A DNA stretch of 64,000 bases from Thiodiazotropha sp040506705 (GTDB taxonomy: Bacteria > Pseudomonadota > Gammaproteobacteria > Chromatiales > Chromatiaceae), in contig JBEVWG010000036.1 of the NCBI GenBank assembly GCA_040506705.1, positions 124,001 through 188,000 on the forward strand. Reading direction: 5' to 3'. Made by a program: the position numbers and the translations under genes. This document shows, in pieces, positions 17,076 through 25,095 of this stretch (its first letter is position 1; every line of letters starts with the position of its first letter). A model generated the notes under the pieces. That model did not search any database and was not told the DNA's origin. It saw only the letters and a program-made list of their open reading frames with translations.

Positions 17076-18215
17076 TTAATAGGCTGAAGTACGTGCTCGC
17101 ATCTCCTCAATAGAGAGTCGCCCCCACATCTTTCGATAGTTCCAGATGGTGTAGCTGATGACGATGGGCAGGAAGATCAATACCGCCCAAAACATAACTG
17201 TAAGCGTCAGATGACTCGATGGGGCATCCCATACTGTCAAGCTGCTGCTCGGATCGGTACTGGAAGGCATTACGAAGGGAAAGAGTGATATCCCTGCGGT
17301 CATGATTACGCCACTTATTGCCAGGGAACTGGTAAAAAAGCCCCAGCCTGGACGGTCGTTTCGAGACATGATGATAGTCATAATGACACCCAGAAAACCG
17401 AGTGCAGGAAAAATCATGGTAATCGGGTAGTCCCCATAATTTTTCAACCAGGCGCCAGGAGATAACTCTACAGTTTTCGCCAGTGGATCAGGTAAGGCAT
17501 CCAGTGGTGGTTGAGATACTATGGCTAGCCCTTCAATACCCATAATCAACCAGATACCTGCCAGGGCAAAAGCAGTCATTGCGGCAATACCTGTCCATAG
17601 AATCCAGCCTTTGACACGTTCAGTTATTTCTCCGCTGGTGCGCATTTGAATCCATATGCCACCATGCATGGTTAGCGTGGAGAAGCTGACGATACCTGCC
17701 AACAGTGCGAAGGGATTCAAGAGTTCAAAAAATCCACCGGTATAGTAAGCGCGCATCAGCTCATCCAGATGGAAAGGAACACCGAGTAGTAGATTGCCAA
17801 AAGCAACCCCAAACACCAGAGAGGGGACAGCACCACCAACGAACAATCCCCAATCCCAGGCTTTACGCCACCGTGCATCACCCAGTTTACTGCGGTAGTC
17901 AAAGCCCACAGGGCGGAAGAATAGGGCGAACAATACCAGTAACATGGCAACGTAAAAGCCAGAAAAGGCCGCGGCGTAGACTACGGGCCAGGCAGCAAAA
18001 ATCGCACCGCCCGCAGTGATCAGCCATACTTGATTACCGTCCCAGTGGGGGCCGACCGTATTGATCATCAGGCGTCTTTCATCATCTGTTTTACCGACGA
18101 AAGGGAGAAGATTACCTACCCCCATATCCATACCGTCGGTAATGGCAAAACCGATGAGCAGCACTCCGACAAAGAGCCACCAGATGAGTTTCAGTGTTTC
18201 ATAATCGATTAACAT
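17076..18215 (-). CDS. cydB: Cytochrome bd ubiquinol oxidase subunit II (CydB)
   Basis: This is the integral membrane subunit of cytochrome bd, with about eight to nine transmembrane helices. The N-terminus MLIDYETLKLIWWLFVGVLLIGFAITDGMDMG matches CydB proteins and fixes the start at ATG 18215, giving 379 residues as in E. coli. GAGGAG lies about 9 nt upstream. An open frame extends 30 codons further but would run through the cydA stop. The gene starts 16 nt after cydA and is followed by cydX, so the three make one transcript unit encoding the high-affinity oxygen reductase. Confidence 0.97.
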   Translation of the reverse strand: MLIDYETLKLIWWLFVGVLLIGFAITDGMDMGVGNLLPFVGKTDDERRLMINTVGPHWDGNQVWLITAGGAIFAAWPVVYAAAFSGFYVAMLLVLFALFFRPVGFDYRSKLGDARWRKAWDWGLFVGGAVPSLVFGVAFGNLLLGVPFHLDELMRAYYTGGFFELLNPFALLAGIVSFSTLTMHGGIWIQMRTSGEITERVKGWILWTGIAAMTAFALAGIWLIMGIEGLAIVSQPPLDALPDPLAKTVELSPGAWLKNYGDYPITMIFPALGFLGVIMTIIMSRNDRPGWGFFTSSLAISGVIMTAGISLFPFVMPSSTDPSSSLTVWDAPSSHLTLTVMFWAVLIFLPIVISYTIWNYRKMWGRLSIEEMRARTSAY

Positions 18216-18231
18216 CTCGCTAACTCCTCTA

Positions 18232-19797
18232 TTACTGTGTGACGTTGACGCCGGATTCAAAGTGATAACGGCCGGTGTGCAGTGAACTGGGGCCGAGGCG
18301 GGCAAAGCGGAACATCAGCCACATTTCGATTACAAGGAGAAAGGTGTAGAAACCGATGAAGCCGACCATACTGAATATCAAATCGTTCACAGTGAGAGTT
18401 GAGGTTGCGAGAAAGGTGGGCAGTACCTCTCCGATAGCCCAGGGCTGTCGACCGAACTCTGCGACGAACCAACCTGTCTCCACTGCAATCCATGGCAGAG
18501 GAATACTCCACAGGGTTAAGCGTAACAACCAGCGTTTCTGCTCAATTTCCCGACGTGCGTTGTAGTAGAAACCTGCAGCGATGATGAACAGTAAGGTAAA
18601 GCCTATTGCAACCATGATGCGGAAGGTCCAGAACAGAGGGGCTACAGAAGGAATGCTCATCTTTACCGCCTCCTTAATCTGCTCATCTGTCGCATCGACT
18701 ACATTAGGCGTGAACGCTTTTAGCAGGAGCCCATAACCCAGGTCTGCTTTGTACTCTTCGAAGAGGGCAATATTTGCTTCGCTGGTATCTCCATTGCGTA
18801 GACGTTGCAGATAGTTATAGGCCCTCATGCCAGAGCGGATGCGGGCTTCGTTGTCATGCATGATATCTTTCAGGCCGATCACCTCCTCATCAACAGAACG
18901 GGTTGCGATCAGGCCAAGTGCCCAGGGCACTTTAATTGCGCCATGAGTCTGCTGTGCCTCCTGGTCGGGGAAACCAATCAGGTTGAAACCGGCCGGGGGT
19001 TCATGGGTCTCCCATTCACCTTCTATGGCAGCCAACTTGCTCTTCTGTACATCGCCAAGTTCATATCCCGATTCATCACCGAGAACGATTACTGAGAGTA
19101 CCGAAGCGAGTCCAAATCCGACCGCCACTGTGAATGAGCGTTTGGCAAACTCAAGATCTCTGCCTTTAAGCAGGTAATAAGCTGAGATGCCCATCACGAA
19201 CATGGCGCCTGTTACATAGCCTGCTGCCACTGTGTGGATGAATTTGACCTGTGCCACCGGGTTGAGTACCAGCTCAGCAAAGCTGGTCATCTCCATACGC
19301 ATGGTCTGATAGCTGAATTCAGCACCGATGGGGTTCTGCATCCAGCCGTTGGCTACCAATATCCAAAGAGCAGAAAGGTTGGTGCCTATCGCAGTCAGGA
19401 AAGTGACCCCCAGGTGTTGTCTTTTACTAAGACGCTCCCAGCCCAGAAAGAAGAGGCCGATGAAGGTCGATTCCAGAAAAAAGGCCATTAATCCCTCAAT
19501 AGCGAGGGGGGCGCCAAAGACATCGCCAACATAGTGGGAGTAGTAAGACCAGTTGGTTCCAAACTGGAACTCCATGGTCAGACCGGTGGTGACACCCAGG
19601 GCGAAATTGATGCCGAAAAGTTTTCCCCAGAATTTAGTCATGTCACGGTAGATCTCTTTACCGGTCATGACATATACCGATTCCATGATTACCAGTATCC
19701 AGGTCATTCCGAGGGTTAAGGGTACAAATAGAAAGTGATAAAGCGCCGTGAGTGCGAACTGCCAGCGTGACAGCTCAATCATCGTCGGATCCAGCAT
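18232..19797 (-). CDS. cydA: Cytochrome bd ubiquinol oxidase subunit I (CydA)
   Basis: This is the haem-bearing subunit of cytochrome bd quinol oxidase, 521 residues. Key features are the N-terminal His in LTALYHFLFVPLTLG (haem b595 ligand region), the quinol-binding Q-loop, and the conserved GWFVAEFGRQPW motif. Its length and the segment between about residues 300 and 390 place it in the long-Q-loop class like E. coli CydA. The enzyme reduces O2 to water with high affinity and resists sulfide and nitric oxide, which suits a sulfidic or microoxic habitat. The promoter region carries an FNR-type box at 20115-20128 and a Fur-like box at 19863-19881. Confidence 0.97.
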   Translation of the reverse strand: MLDPTMIELSRWQFALTALYHFLFVPLTLGMTWILVIMESVYVMTGKEIYRDMTKFWGKLFGINFALGVTTGLTMEFQFGTNWSYYSHYVGDVFGAPLAIEGLMAFFLESTFIGLFFLGWERLSKRQHLGVTFLTAIGTNLSALWILVANGWMQNPIGAEFSYQTMRMEMTSFAELVLNPVAQVKFIHTVAAGYVTGAMFVMGISAYYLLKGRDLEFAKRSFTVAVGFGLASVLSVIVLGDESGYELGDVQKSKLAAIEGEWETHEPPAGFNLIGFPDQEAQQTHGAIKVPWALGLIATRSVDEEVIGLKDIMHDNEARIRSGMRAYNYLQRLRNGDTSEANIALFEEYKADLGYGLLLKAFTPNVVDATDEQIKEAVKMSIPSVAPLFWTFRIMVAIGFTLLFIIAAGFYYNARREIEQKRWLLRLTLWSIPLPWIAVETGWFVAEFGRQPWAIGEVLPTFLATSTLTVNDLIFSMVGFIGFYTFLLVIEMWLMFRFARLGPSSLHTGRYHFESGVNVTQ

Positions 19798-19862
19798 GCG
19801 ATGCCTCCTGCTTATTGAATGTGGCTCAGTTTCAGCAATCTTTAGGCCAGTATCCTAACTGT

Positions 19863-19881
19863 TTGAATGATAAGCATTATC
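19863..19881. promoter_or_regulatory. Fur-box-like sequence upstream of cydA
   Basis: TTGAATGATAAGCATTATC matches the 19-bp Fur consensus at 15 positions by my count. It lies 66-84 bp before the cydA start codon. It may link bd oxidase expression to iron, but binding is untested. Confidence 0.4.
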
Positions 19882-20114
19882 ACTGCATAAAGATTTTGAT
19901 TGAGTTGCCAACTGGGCTTTATGCCGTTTAAATCAGGTGATTTGCCGGACGGATATTCGGTAAATCAGACACTCGGCCCAGTCAGCGTGAACGGTCTTCA
20001 AGAGTCCGCGGAGAGAGAAGATGAATACCGTTCAGTGGCGACTATAGGGTTCAAGTACGCCTCGGGTCATTGATGCATCGCAAAAACAATGTGAATTGTA
20101 AGTGTTTGTTGTTA

Positions 20115-20128
20115 TTGATAAAAATCAA
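20115..20128. promoter_or_regulatory. FNR/Anr-type box upstream of cydA
   Basis: TTGATAAAAATCAA is a perfect TTGAT-N4-ATCAA palindrome. It lies about 320 bp upstream of the cydA start, further than a classical class II site, so the transcript would need a long leader or the site would act at a distance. Confidence 0.6.
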
Positions 20129-20316
20129 TAATATCAGGTTGAAATTGGGCGGGTTGTCCCAATGTTTCGAAACTGTCATCGACTGCTAGTGACCAAGCAA
20201 TACTCTGGTTTACGGATTCCAAAACGGGAAAACAGGTGACAGCGTCGCTGGGCTGGTTGATGTTGCTTTAGGTGCAGCTATTAGGGTCAGGCGGAATCGA
20301 TCACGGTGATCATGAT

Positions 20317-20661
20317 TTAGAAGGTTGAGGCGTTCCATCCCCAGAGATGGCGCTCTGCCGCACTGAACTCTATATAGACTCGATCTTCCGGAATATGCAG
20401 TTGCTGCAGCATCAGCTTACAGAGGATATTTGAGAAATCTCCTGTCCTGTCGTTGGGGAGTCCGATGCTTTTCAGTTCCAGATAAGCCAGGCTGGCAGTG
20501 GTGCCGGCGAACAACATATTTGGATTGAATACGAAGTCGACCATGACATAAGTCTCAGGTTTTCCAAGCATATCAGCTACGGTTGCAGAGGCGAGCTTGA
20601 GTAACTCGGAGAGCTTATCTTCCTCTATGGTCTGATTAGTGGTGATTCTGAGTAGGGGCAT
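20317..20661 (-). CDS. MIF / 4-oxalocrotonate tautomerase superfamily protein
   Basis: This 114-residue protein starts MPLLRITTNQ; after Met removal Pro2 becomes the catalytic N-terminal base typical of macrophage migration inhibitory factor and phenylpyruvate tautomerases. Later motifs VMVDFVFNPNMLFAGTTASLAYLELKSIG and RVYIEFSAAERHLWGWNASTF match the MIF family. A longer frame starts upstream, but only the MPLL start gives the exposed proline. It begins 4 nt after the DUF4124 gene, so the two are probably co-transcribed. The physiological substrate in bacteria is unknown. Confidence 0.88.
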   Translation of the reverse strand: MPLLRITTNQTIEEDKLSELLKLASATVADMLGKPETYVMVDFVFNPNMLFAGTTASLAYLELKSIGLPNDRTGDFSNILCKLMLQQLHIPEDRVYIEFSAAERHLWGWNASTF

Positions 20662-20665
20662 GGGC

Positions 20666-21106
20666 TTATTTACAATACTCTTTAATCTGCTCTTTGGCTT
20701 TCTGCATCCTCTCCTTTTTTTGCTCTTCGGTGAGACGCAGATATTCATCTCCGACCTTGTAGAGTCGATTGCCCAGCGCGTTCAGTTGCTGCAAATTACT
20801 CCGAGCTGCTTTACAGTTCTCTTTTTGGATCTTGCTGTTTTTTTTGTTTTCCTGTTGCTCCGACTTCTTCAGATTTCTATCCTCCTCTCTGTCTGCAAGG
20901 TCTTGACGCAATTTTTGCAGTTTTTGCTTGGCAGAGCCCGCATCGCTCGAGGGTGCGCTGTAGGTTTTGACCACTTCTGATTGAGCTTCAGGTGGTGGAG
21001 TTTGAGAATAGGTTACGACGCCGTCTTCGTTTACCCAGCGGTAGGTTTCTGCAAATACCGTGGTTGAGATCAATAGCAGAAGCATGAGAAAAAATCTTGA
21101 TAGCAC
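20666..21106 (-). CDS. Periplasmic DUF4124-domain protein with coiled-coil tail
   Basis: The 146-residue protein has a signal peptide (FFLMLLLLISTTVFA) and then the DUF4124 signature TYRWVNEDGVVTYSQTPPP at about residues 21-40. A long charged, Lys/Gln/Glu-rich helical region follows (about 58-146), likely a coiled coil, with a Cys in KENCKAARSN and one near the C-terminus. DUF4124 proteins are common in gammaproteobacterial envelopes and have no assigned biochemical role. The gene is divergent from the ilv operon and leads the two-gene unit with the MIF-like tautomerase. Confidence 0.85.
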   Translation of the reverse strand: MLSRFFLMLLLLISTTVFAETYRWVNEDGVVTYSQTPPPEAQSEVVKTYSAPSSDAGSAKQKLQKLRQDLADREEDRNLKKSEQQENKKNSKIQKENCKAARSNLQQLNALGNRLYKVGDEYLRLTEEQKKERMQKAKEQIKEYCK

Positions 21107-21306
21107 TGCGGGTTCCCTGTCTGATTCGGTGATTCTTTAGATGGATATTATGAAGCATGGGAACCGAATGGCAAGTAAGCAGAGCTGAAATAACAATAGT
21201 AGAGGGGGATATCTGCTTGACCTGTTAGAGTAGTATTAGTATTTTGCACTGTTTCGATATAGTTTTTGCGCGCGAACAAGAAAATCGGCGCTATGGGAGG
21301 CTTCAC

Positions 21307-23025
21307 GTGGAACTAAGCGGTGGCGAGATCATCGTTCAATGCTTGAAAGATGAGGGCGTAGAGCATGTATTCGGCTACCCGGGTGGTGCCGTTCTACATA
21401 TTTACGATGCGCTTTTCCAACAAAAAGAGCTGAAGCATATCCTGGTGCGCCATGAACAGGCAGCCGGACATGCAGCAGACGGTTATGCCCGTGCTACCGG
21501 AAAACCAGGTGTGGTTCTGGTGACGTCGGGGCCTGGCGCCACCAATGTGGTGACCGGGGTTGCCACCGCTTTCATGGATTCGATTCCGATGGTTGTCCTC
21601 ACCGGGCAGGTACCCACCCCAGTGATAGGTAGTGATGCCTTTCAGGAAGTGGATACTGTGGGAATCACCCGCCCCTGTGTGAAACACAATTTTCTGGTCA
21701 AGCGCCTGGAAGATCTGGCTGAGACGATTAAAAAAGCGTTCTATATCGCCACCACCGGTCGTCCTGGGCCTGTTGTTGTCGATATCCCCAAGGATATAAC
21801 CGATCCTGGTATCAAGATCCCTTATAGCTATCCCAATAAGATCAAGATGCGCTCATACAACCCGGTTATTAAGGGGCATCTGGGCCAGATCAAGAAGGCG
21901 ATTAAAATCATGATGGAGGCGGAGCGTCCGGTCTTTTATACCGGAGGCGGTGTCGTTCTGGATGATGCAGCGAAACCATTGACTGATCTGGTGGAAAAAC
22001 TCGATTTTCCAATAACACAGACCCTGATGGGTTTGGGTGCCTATCCGGGGAGTGGCAAGAATTTTCTGGGTATGTTGGGAATGCATGGTACCTATGAAGC
22101 AAATATGGCGATGCACGAAACCGATGTGTTGATCGCTGTTGGCGCCCGCTTTGATGACCGGGTTACCGGTCATGTTAAACAGTTCTGTCCCGATGCAACC
22201 ATTATCCATATCGACATCGATCCTTCGTCGATATCCAAGAATGTGCGTGTCGATGTGCCAATCGTTGGGCCGGTCAAGCAGGTCTTGAGGGACATGCTCA
22301 AGGTAGTCACTGAAAGTGATAAAAAACCGAAGCAGCAGGCCTTGAAGAAGTGGTGGACTCAGATTGAAAAATGGCGCGCCATGGATTGCATGAAATACGA
22401 TAAAAAGAGTGGCATGATCAAACCGCAACAGGCGGTTGAAATATTGCATAAGGTGACCAAAGGTGAGGCCTTCGTGACTTCAGACGTTGGTCAGCATCAG
22501 ATGTTCGCTGCTCAATTTTATCGTTTTGACAAGCCTCGGCGTTGGATCAACTCCGGTGGTCTTGGGACTATGGGATTTGGTCTGCCTGCGGCAATAGGTG
22601 TACAGATGGCTCATCCTAAAGCTGAAGTCGCGGTTGTCACAGGTGAGTCGAGTATCCAAATGTGCATACAGGAGCTGGCGACCTGTCTACAGTACGATCT
22701 GCCGATCAAGATCATACTGCTGAATAACGGTTACATGGGTATGGTTCGCCAGTGGCAGGAGTTTTTCTACGACAGCCGCTACTCCCAGTCTGGTATGAGT
22801 GTTACCCCTGATTTCGTCAAACTGACTGAATCCTACGGTCATATCGGCATGCGTGTTGAGAAGCCCGAAGACCTTGAAGGCGCAATGAAAGAGGCCTTTT
22901 CTCATAAAGACCGGCTGGTTTTTCTGGATGTGGTGGTTGATCCTGCAGAAAATGTCTATCCAATGATTGCGGCGGGCAAAGGGCATCATGAGATGTATCT
23001 GTCACCTGGGAGTGAGTTGGTCTGA
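21307..23025 (+). CDS. ilvI: Acetolactate synthase, large catalytic subunit
   Basis: This ThDP-dependent enzyme condenses pyruvate with pyruvate or 2-oxobutyrate, the first common step of valine, leucine and isoleucine synthesis. The N-terminal ThDP glutamate region (VEHVFGYPGGAVLHIYDAL), the FAD-binding middle domain and the C-terminal ThDP/Mg region (GESSIQMCIQELATCLQYDLPIK...NNGYMGMVRQWQEFF) are all present. I place the start at GTG 21307 (ELSGGEIIVQCLK), which has GGGAGG 6 nt upstream and gives 572 residues as in IlvI. An upstream in-frame TTG adds an unlikely extension. The stop overlaps the ilvH start (TGATG). Confidence 0.95.
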   Translation: MELSGGEIIVQCLKDEGVEHVFGYPGGAVLHIYDALFQQKELKHILVRHEQAAGHAADGYARATGKPGVVLVTSGPGATNVVTGVATAFMDSIPMVVLTGQVPTPVIGSDAFQEVDTVGITRPCVKHNFLVKRLEDLAETIKKAFYIATTGRPGPVVVDIPKDITDPGIKIPYSYPNKIKMRSYNPVIKGHLGQIKKAIKIMMEAERPVFYTGGGVVLDDAAKPLTDLVEKLDFPITQTLMGLGAYPGSGKNFLGMLGMHGTYEANMAMHETDVLIAVGARFDDRVTGHVKQFCPDATIIHIDIDPSSISKNVRVDVPIVGPVKQVLRDMLKVVTESDKKPKQQALKKWWTQIEKWRAMDCMKYDKKSGMIKPQQAVEILHKVTKGEAFVTSDVGQHQMFAAQFYRFDKPRRWINSGGLGTMGFGLPAAIGVQMAHPKAEVAVVTGESSIQMCIQELATCLQYDLPIKIILLNNGYMGMVRQWQEFFYDSRYSQSGMSVTPDFVKLTESYGHIGMRVEKPEDLEGAMKEAFSHKDRLVFLDVVVDPAENVYPMIAAGKGHHEMYLSPGSELV

Positions 23026-23516
23026 TGAGGCATATCATATCTATTCTGATGGAGAACGAGTCCGGTGCGCTAGCACGGGTGGCCAACCTTTTTACTGCGA
23101 GGGGATATAATATTGAATCCCTTACTGTCGCACCGACAGAAGACACGAGCCTGTCACGCATGACGCTGGTGACCAGTGGCAGCGATGAAATTATCGAGCA
23201 GATAACCAAACAGCTCAATAAACTGATCGATGTGGTGAAGCTGGTCGATCTGACAGAAGGTGGTCACATCGAAAGGGAGATGATGTTGATCAAATTGCGG
23301 GCGGAGCGCACCCAGCGGGAGGAGATCAAACGCTTGGTCGACATCTTTCGCGGTAAGATTATCGATGTGACAGACACCAGCTATACGGTTGAACTGACAG
23401 GTGCCGCAAGCAAGCTGAATGCCTTTATCGAAGCGGTGGATGAAGAGCTGATCATCGAAGTGATTCGTACCGGCCCCTCTGGAATCGGACGGGGATCAAA
23501 AGGGTTAAGTCTTTAG
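23025..23516 (+). CDS. ilvH: Acetolactate synthase, small regulatory subunit
   Basis: The 163-residue ACT-domain protein binds valine and controls the large subunit. The N-terminal ACT motif reads HIISILMENESGALARVANLFTARGYNIESL, and the C-terminal half (about residues 80-163) is the ALS_ss_C domain. Its length equals that of E. coli IlvH. The start codon overlaps the large-subunit stop by one base, indicating coupled synthesis of the holoenzyme. Confidence 0.96.
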   Translation: MRHIISILMENESGALARVANLFTARGYNIESLTVAPTEDTSLSRMTLVTSGSDEIIEQITKQLNKLIDVVKLVDLTEGGHIEREMMLIKLRAERTQREEIKRLVDIFRGKIIDVTDTSYTVELTGAASKLNAFIEAVDEELIIEVIRTGPSGIGRGSKGLSL

Positions 23517-23551
23517 CTTTACTGATTTTGACCAGACCTAAACGGTAAAAT

Positions 23552-23605
23552 GATCGGTTATAACTTCGCCCGACAGGCGTCTGCAGATGGCGGTTATAAC
23601 TGATC
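23552..23605 (+). promoter_or_regulatory. Paired GGTTATAAC elements before ilvC
   Basis: CGGTTATAACT occurs at 23555-23565 and again at 23591-23601. With flanking GATC the two also form an imperfect inverted repeat (GATCGGTTATAAC against GTTATAACTGATC, one G-T mismatch). They lie 50-100 bp before ilvC and could be an operator pair or a leader hairpin. Confidence 0.35.
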
Positions 23606-23654
23606 TGTAAACTATCTAACACTATCAATTTAAAAATTTTCCGAAGGAAACAAC

Positions 23655-24671
23655 ATGGCTATCAATGTTTATTACGACAAAGACTGCGATCTCAATATCA
23701 TTAAGGGAAAAACAGTCTCCATCATCGGCTACGGTTCTCAGGGGCATGCCCATGCCAACAATCTGCAGGACTCCGGTGTCAATGTCATCGTTGGTCTGCG
23801 TGAAGGCTCCCCTTCGGCGATCAAGGCTGGTAATGCCGGGCTTACAGTAAAATCGATCGAAGAGGCGGTAAAGGCTGCGGATGTGGTAATGATTCTGGCA
23901 CCTGATGAATTTCAGGCCGATCTCTATCGCAACCAGATCGAACCGAATATTAAAGAGTCAGCTGCATTGGCCTTTGCTCATGGTTTTGCAATTCACTATA
24001 ACCAGGTTGTGCCACGGGAAGATCTGGATGTGATCATGATCGCGCCAAAAGCACCTGGTCATACTGTACGCAGTGAATATGTCAAAGGTGGTGGTATTCC
24101 GGATCTCGTTGCTGTCTATCAGGATGCAACAGGTAGTGCTATGGATACGGCACTATCCTATGCATCTGCCATCGGTGGTGGCCGTACCGGCATCATTGAA
24201 ACCACTTTCAAGGATGAGACCGAAACCGATCTGTTCGGTGAGCAGGCGGTACTCTGTGGTGGTGCTGTTGAGTTGGTTAAAGCCGGTTTTGAAACCTTGA
24301 CTGAGGCAGGTTATGCGCCAGAGATGGCCTACTTCGAATGTCTGCATGAGCTGAAACTGATTGTTGATCTGATGTACGAAGGCGGCATCGCCAATATGAA
24401 CTACTCCATTTCAAATAATGCTGAATATGGTGAGTATGTCACTGGCCCGAAGGTGATCAATGATGAGAGTCGCAAGGCGATGAAACAAGCGTTGTCGAAC
24501 ATCCAGAGTGGTGAATATGCCAAGCAGTTTGTTTCCGAAGGTGCACTGGGTTATCCATCGATGACTGCTTATCGCAGACTTAATGAAGAGCATGCGATCG
24601 AACAGGTGGGTGAGCGTTTGCGTGGCATGATGCCCTGGATTAAGAAGATTGTCGATAAATCGAAAAACTGA
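23655..24671 (+). CDS. ilvC: Ketol-acid reductoisomerase, class I (IlvC)
   Basis: The 338-residue enzyme performs the Mg-dependent alkyl migration and NADPH reduction that convert acetolactate to 2,3-dihydroxyisovalerate. The Rossmann motif is IIGYGSQGHAHANNLQDSG, with a short class I C-terminal domain containing ETDLFGEQAVLCGG and ECLHELKLIVDLMYEGG for the two metals. AAGGAA lies before ATG 23655. It is 138 bp after ilvH with paired palindromic elements between, so it may share the ilv transcript or have its own promoter. Confidence 0.97.
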   Translation: MAINVYYDKDCDLNIIKGKTVSIIGYGSQGHAHANNLQDSGVNVIVGLREGSPSAIKAGNAGLTVKSIEEAVKAADVVMILAPDEFQADLYRNQIEPNIKESAALAFAHGFAIHYNQVVPREDLDVIMIAPKAPGHTVRSEYVKGGGIPDLVAVYQDATGSAMDTALSYASAIGGGRTGIIETTFKDETETDLFGEQAVLCGGAVELVKAGFETLTEAGYAPEMAYFECLHELKLIVDLMYEGGIANMNYSISNNAEYGEYVTGPKVINDESRKAMKQALSNIQSGEYAKQFVSEGALGYPSMTAYRRLNEEHAIEQVGERLRGMMPWIKKIVDKSKN

Positions 24672-25095
24672 TTCAGAAGCCGCATAAATTGGCGGCCCAA
24701 CCTTACTATTAACCCTGAGACGACATACTTAGTCGTCGGGTTAATAGTTACCCGGCGCTCTTTTTTATACACCGGGTTGATTAGGATGGGCCGCTTATTC
24801 TACCTGACTTTAATTTTCTACCTTTTTACCCTATCTACTCTTATCTTTCGCAGACAGATTTGCTTGTGATTATTTGAGCTTCTCCCCCAGGGTTGTCACC
24901 TGTCTCGGCCTGTGGTATTTTTTTATGTGCGCAAGGAGTGAAGTATTCGGCATGGAACTGCCAAGCCTTGACCTCTCCCATAAAGCGTTACTGAACCCCC
25001 GGAAAGTTGCTCTATTTTAATCGCAGCAAATTTCTGGAGTGAGCTGCTGCGCCTGTTTATTTAAGGGTCTGGCTAATTGATGTAGGAAGTTGGTT
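24672..25095. other. Gap between ilvC and the PqaA-like gene
   Basis: About 420 bp carry the ilvC terminator hairpin at the left. The rest shows no gene I can support; a weak hairpin CGCAGCA...TGCTGCG lies near 25021-25051. Confidence 0.6.
24705..24748 (+). terminator. Terminator hairpin after ilvC
   Basis: Arms ACTATTAACCC-(TGA)-GACGAC and GTCGTC-GGGTTAATAGT pair over 17 bp with a 3-nt bulge and a 7-nt loop. A TTTTTT run follows at 24761-24766, about 12 nt after the stem, just within a second small hairpin ACCCGG...CCGGGT. Confidence 0.7.

Larger units (their letters stand above)
19798..20316. other. Regulatory gap upstream of cydA
   Basis: This 519-bp gap has no convincing gene. It holds a Fur-like box, an FNR-type box and a small palindrome AAATCAGGTGATTT around 19932-19945. 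The MIF-family gene upstream ends at 20317, so all these sites most likely serve cydA. Confidence 0.7.
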
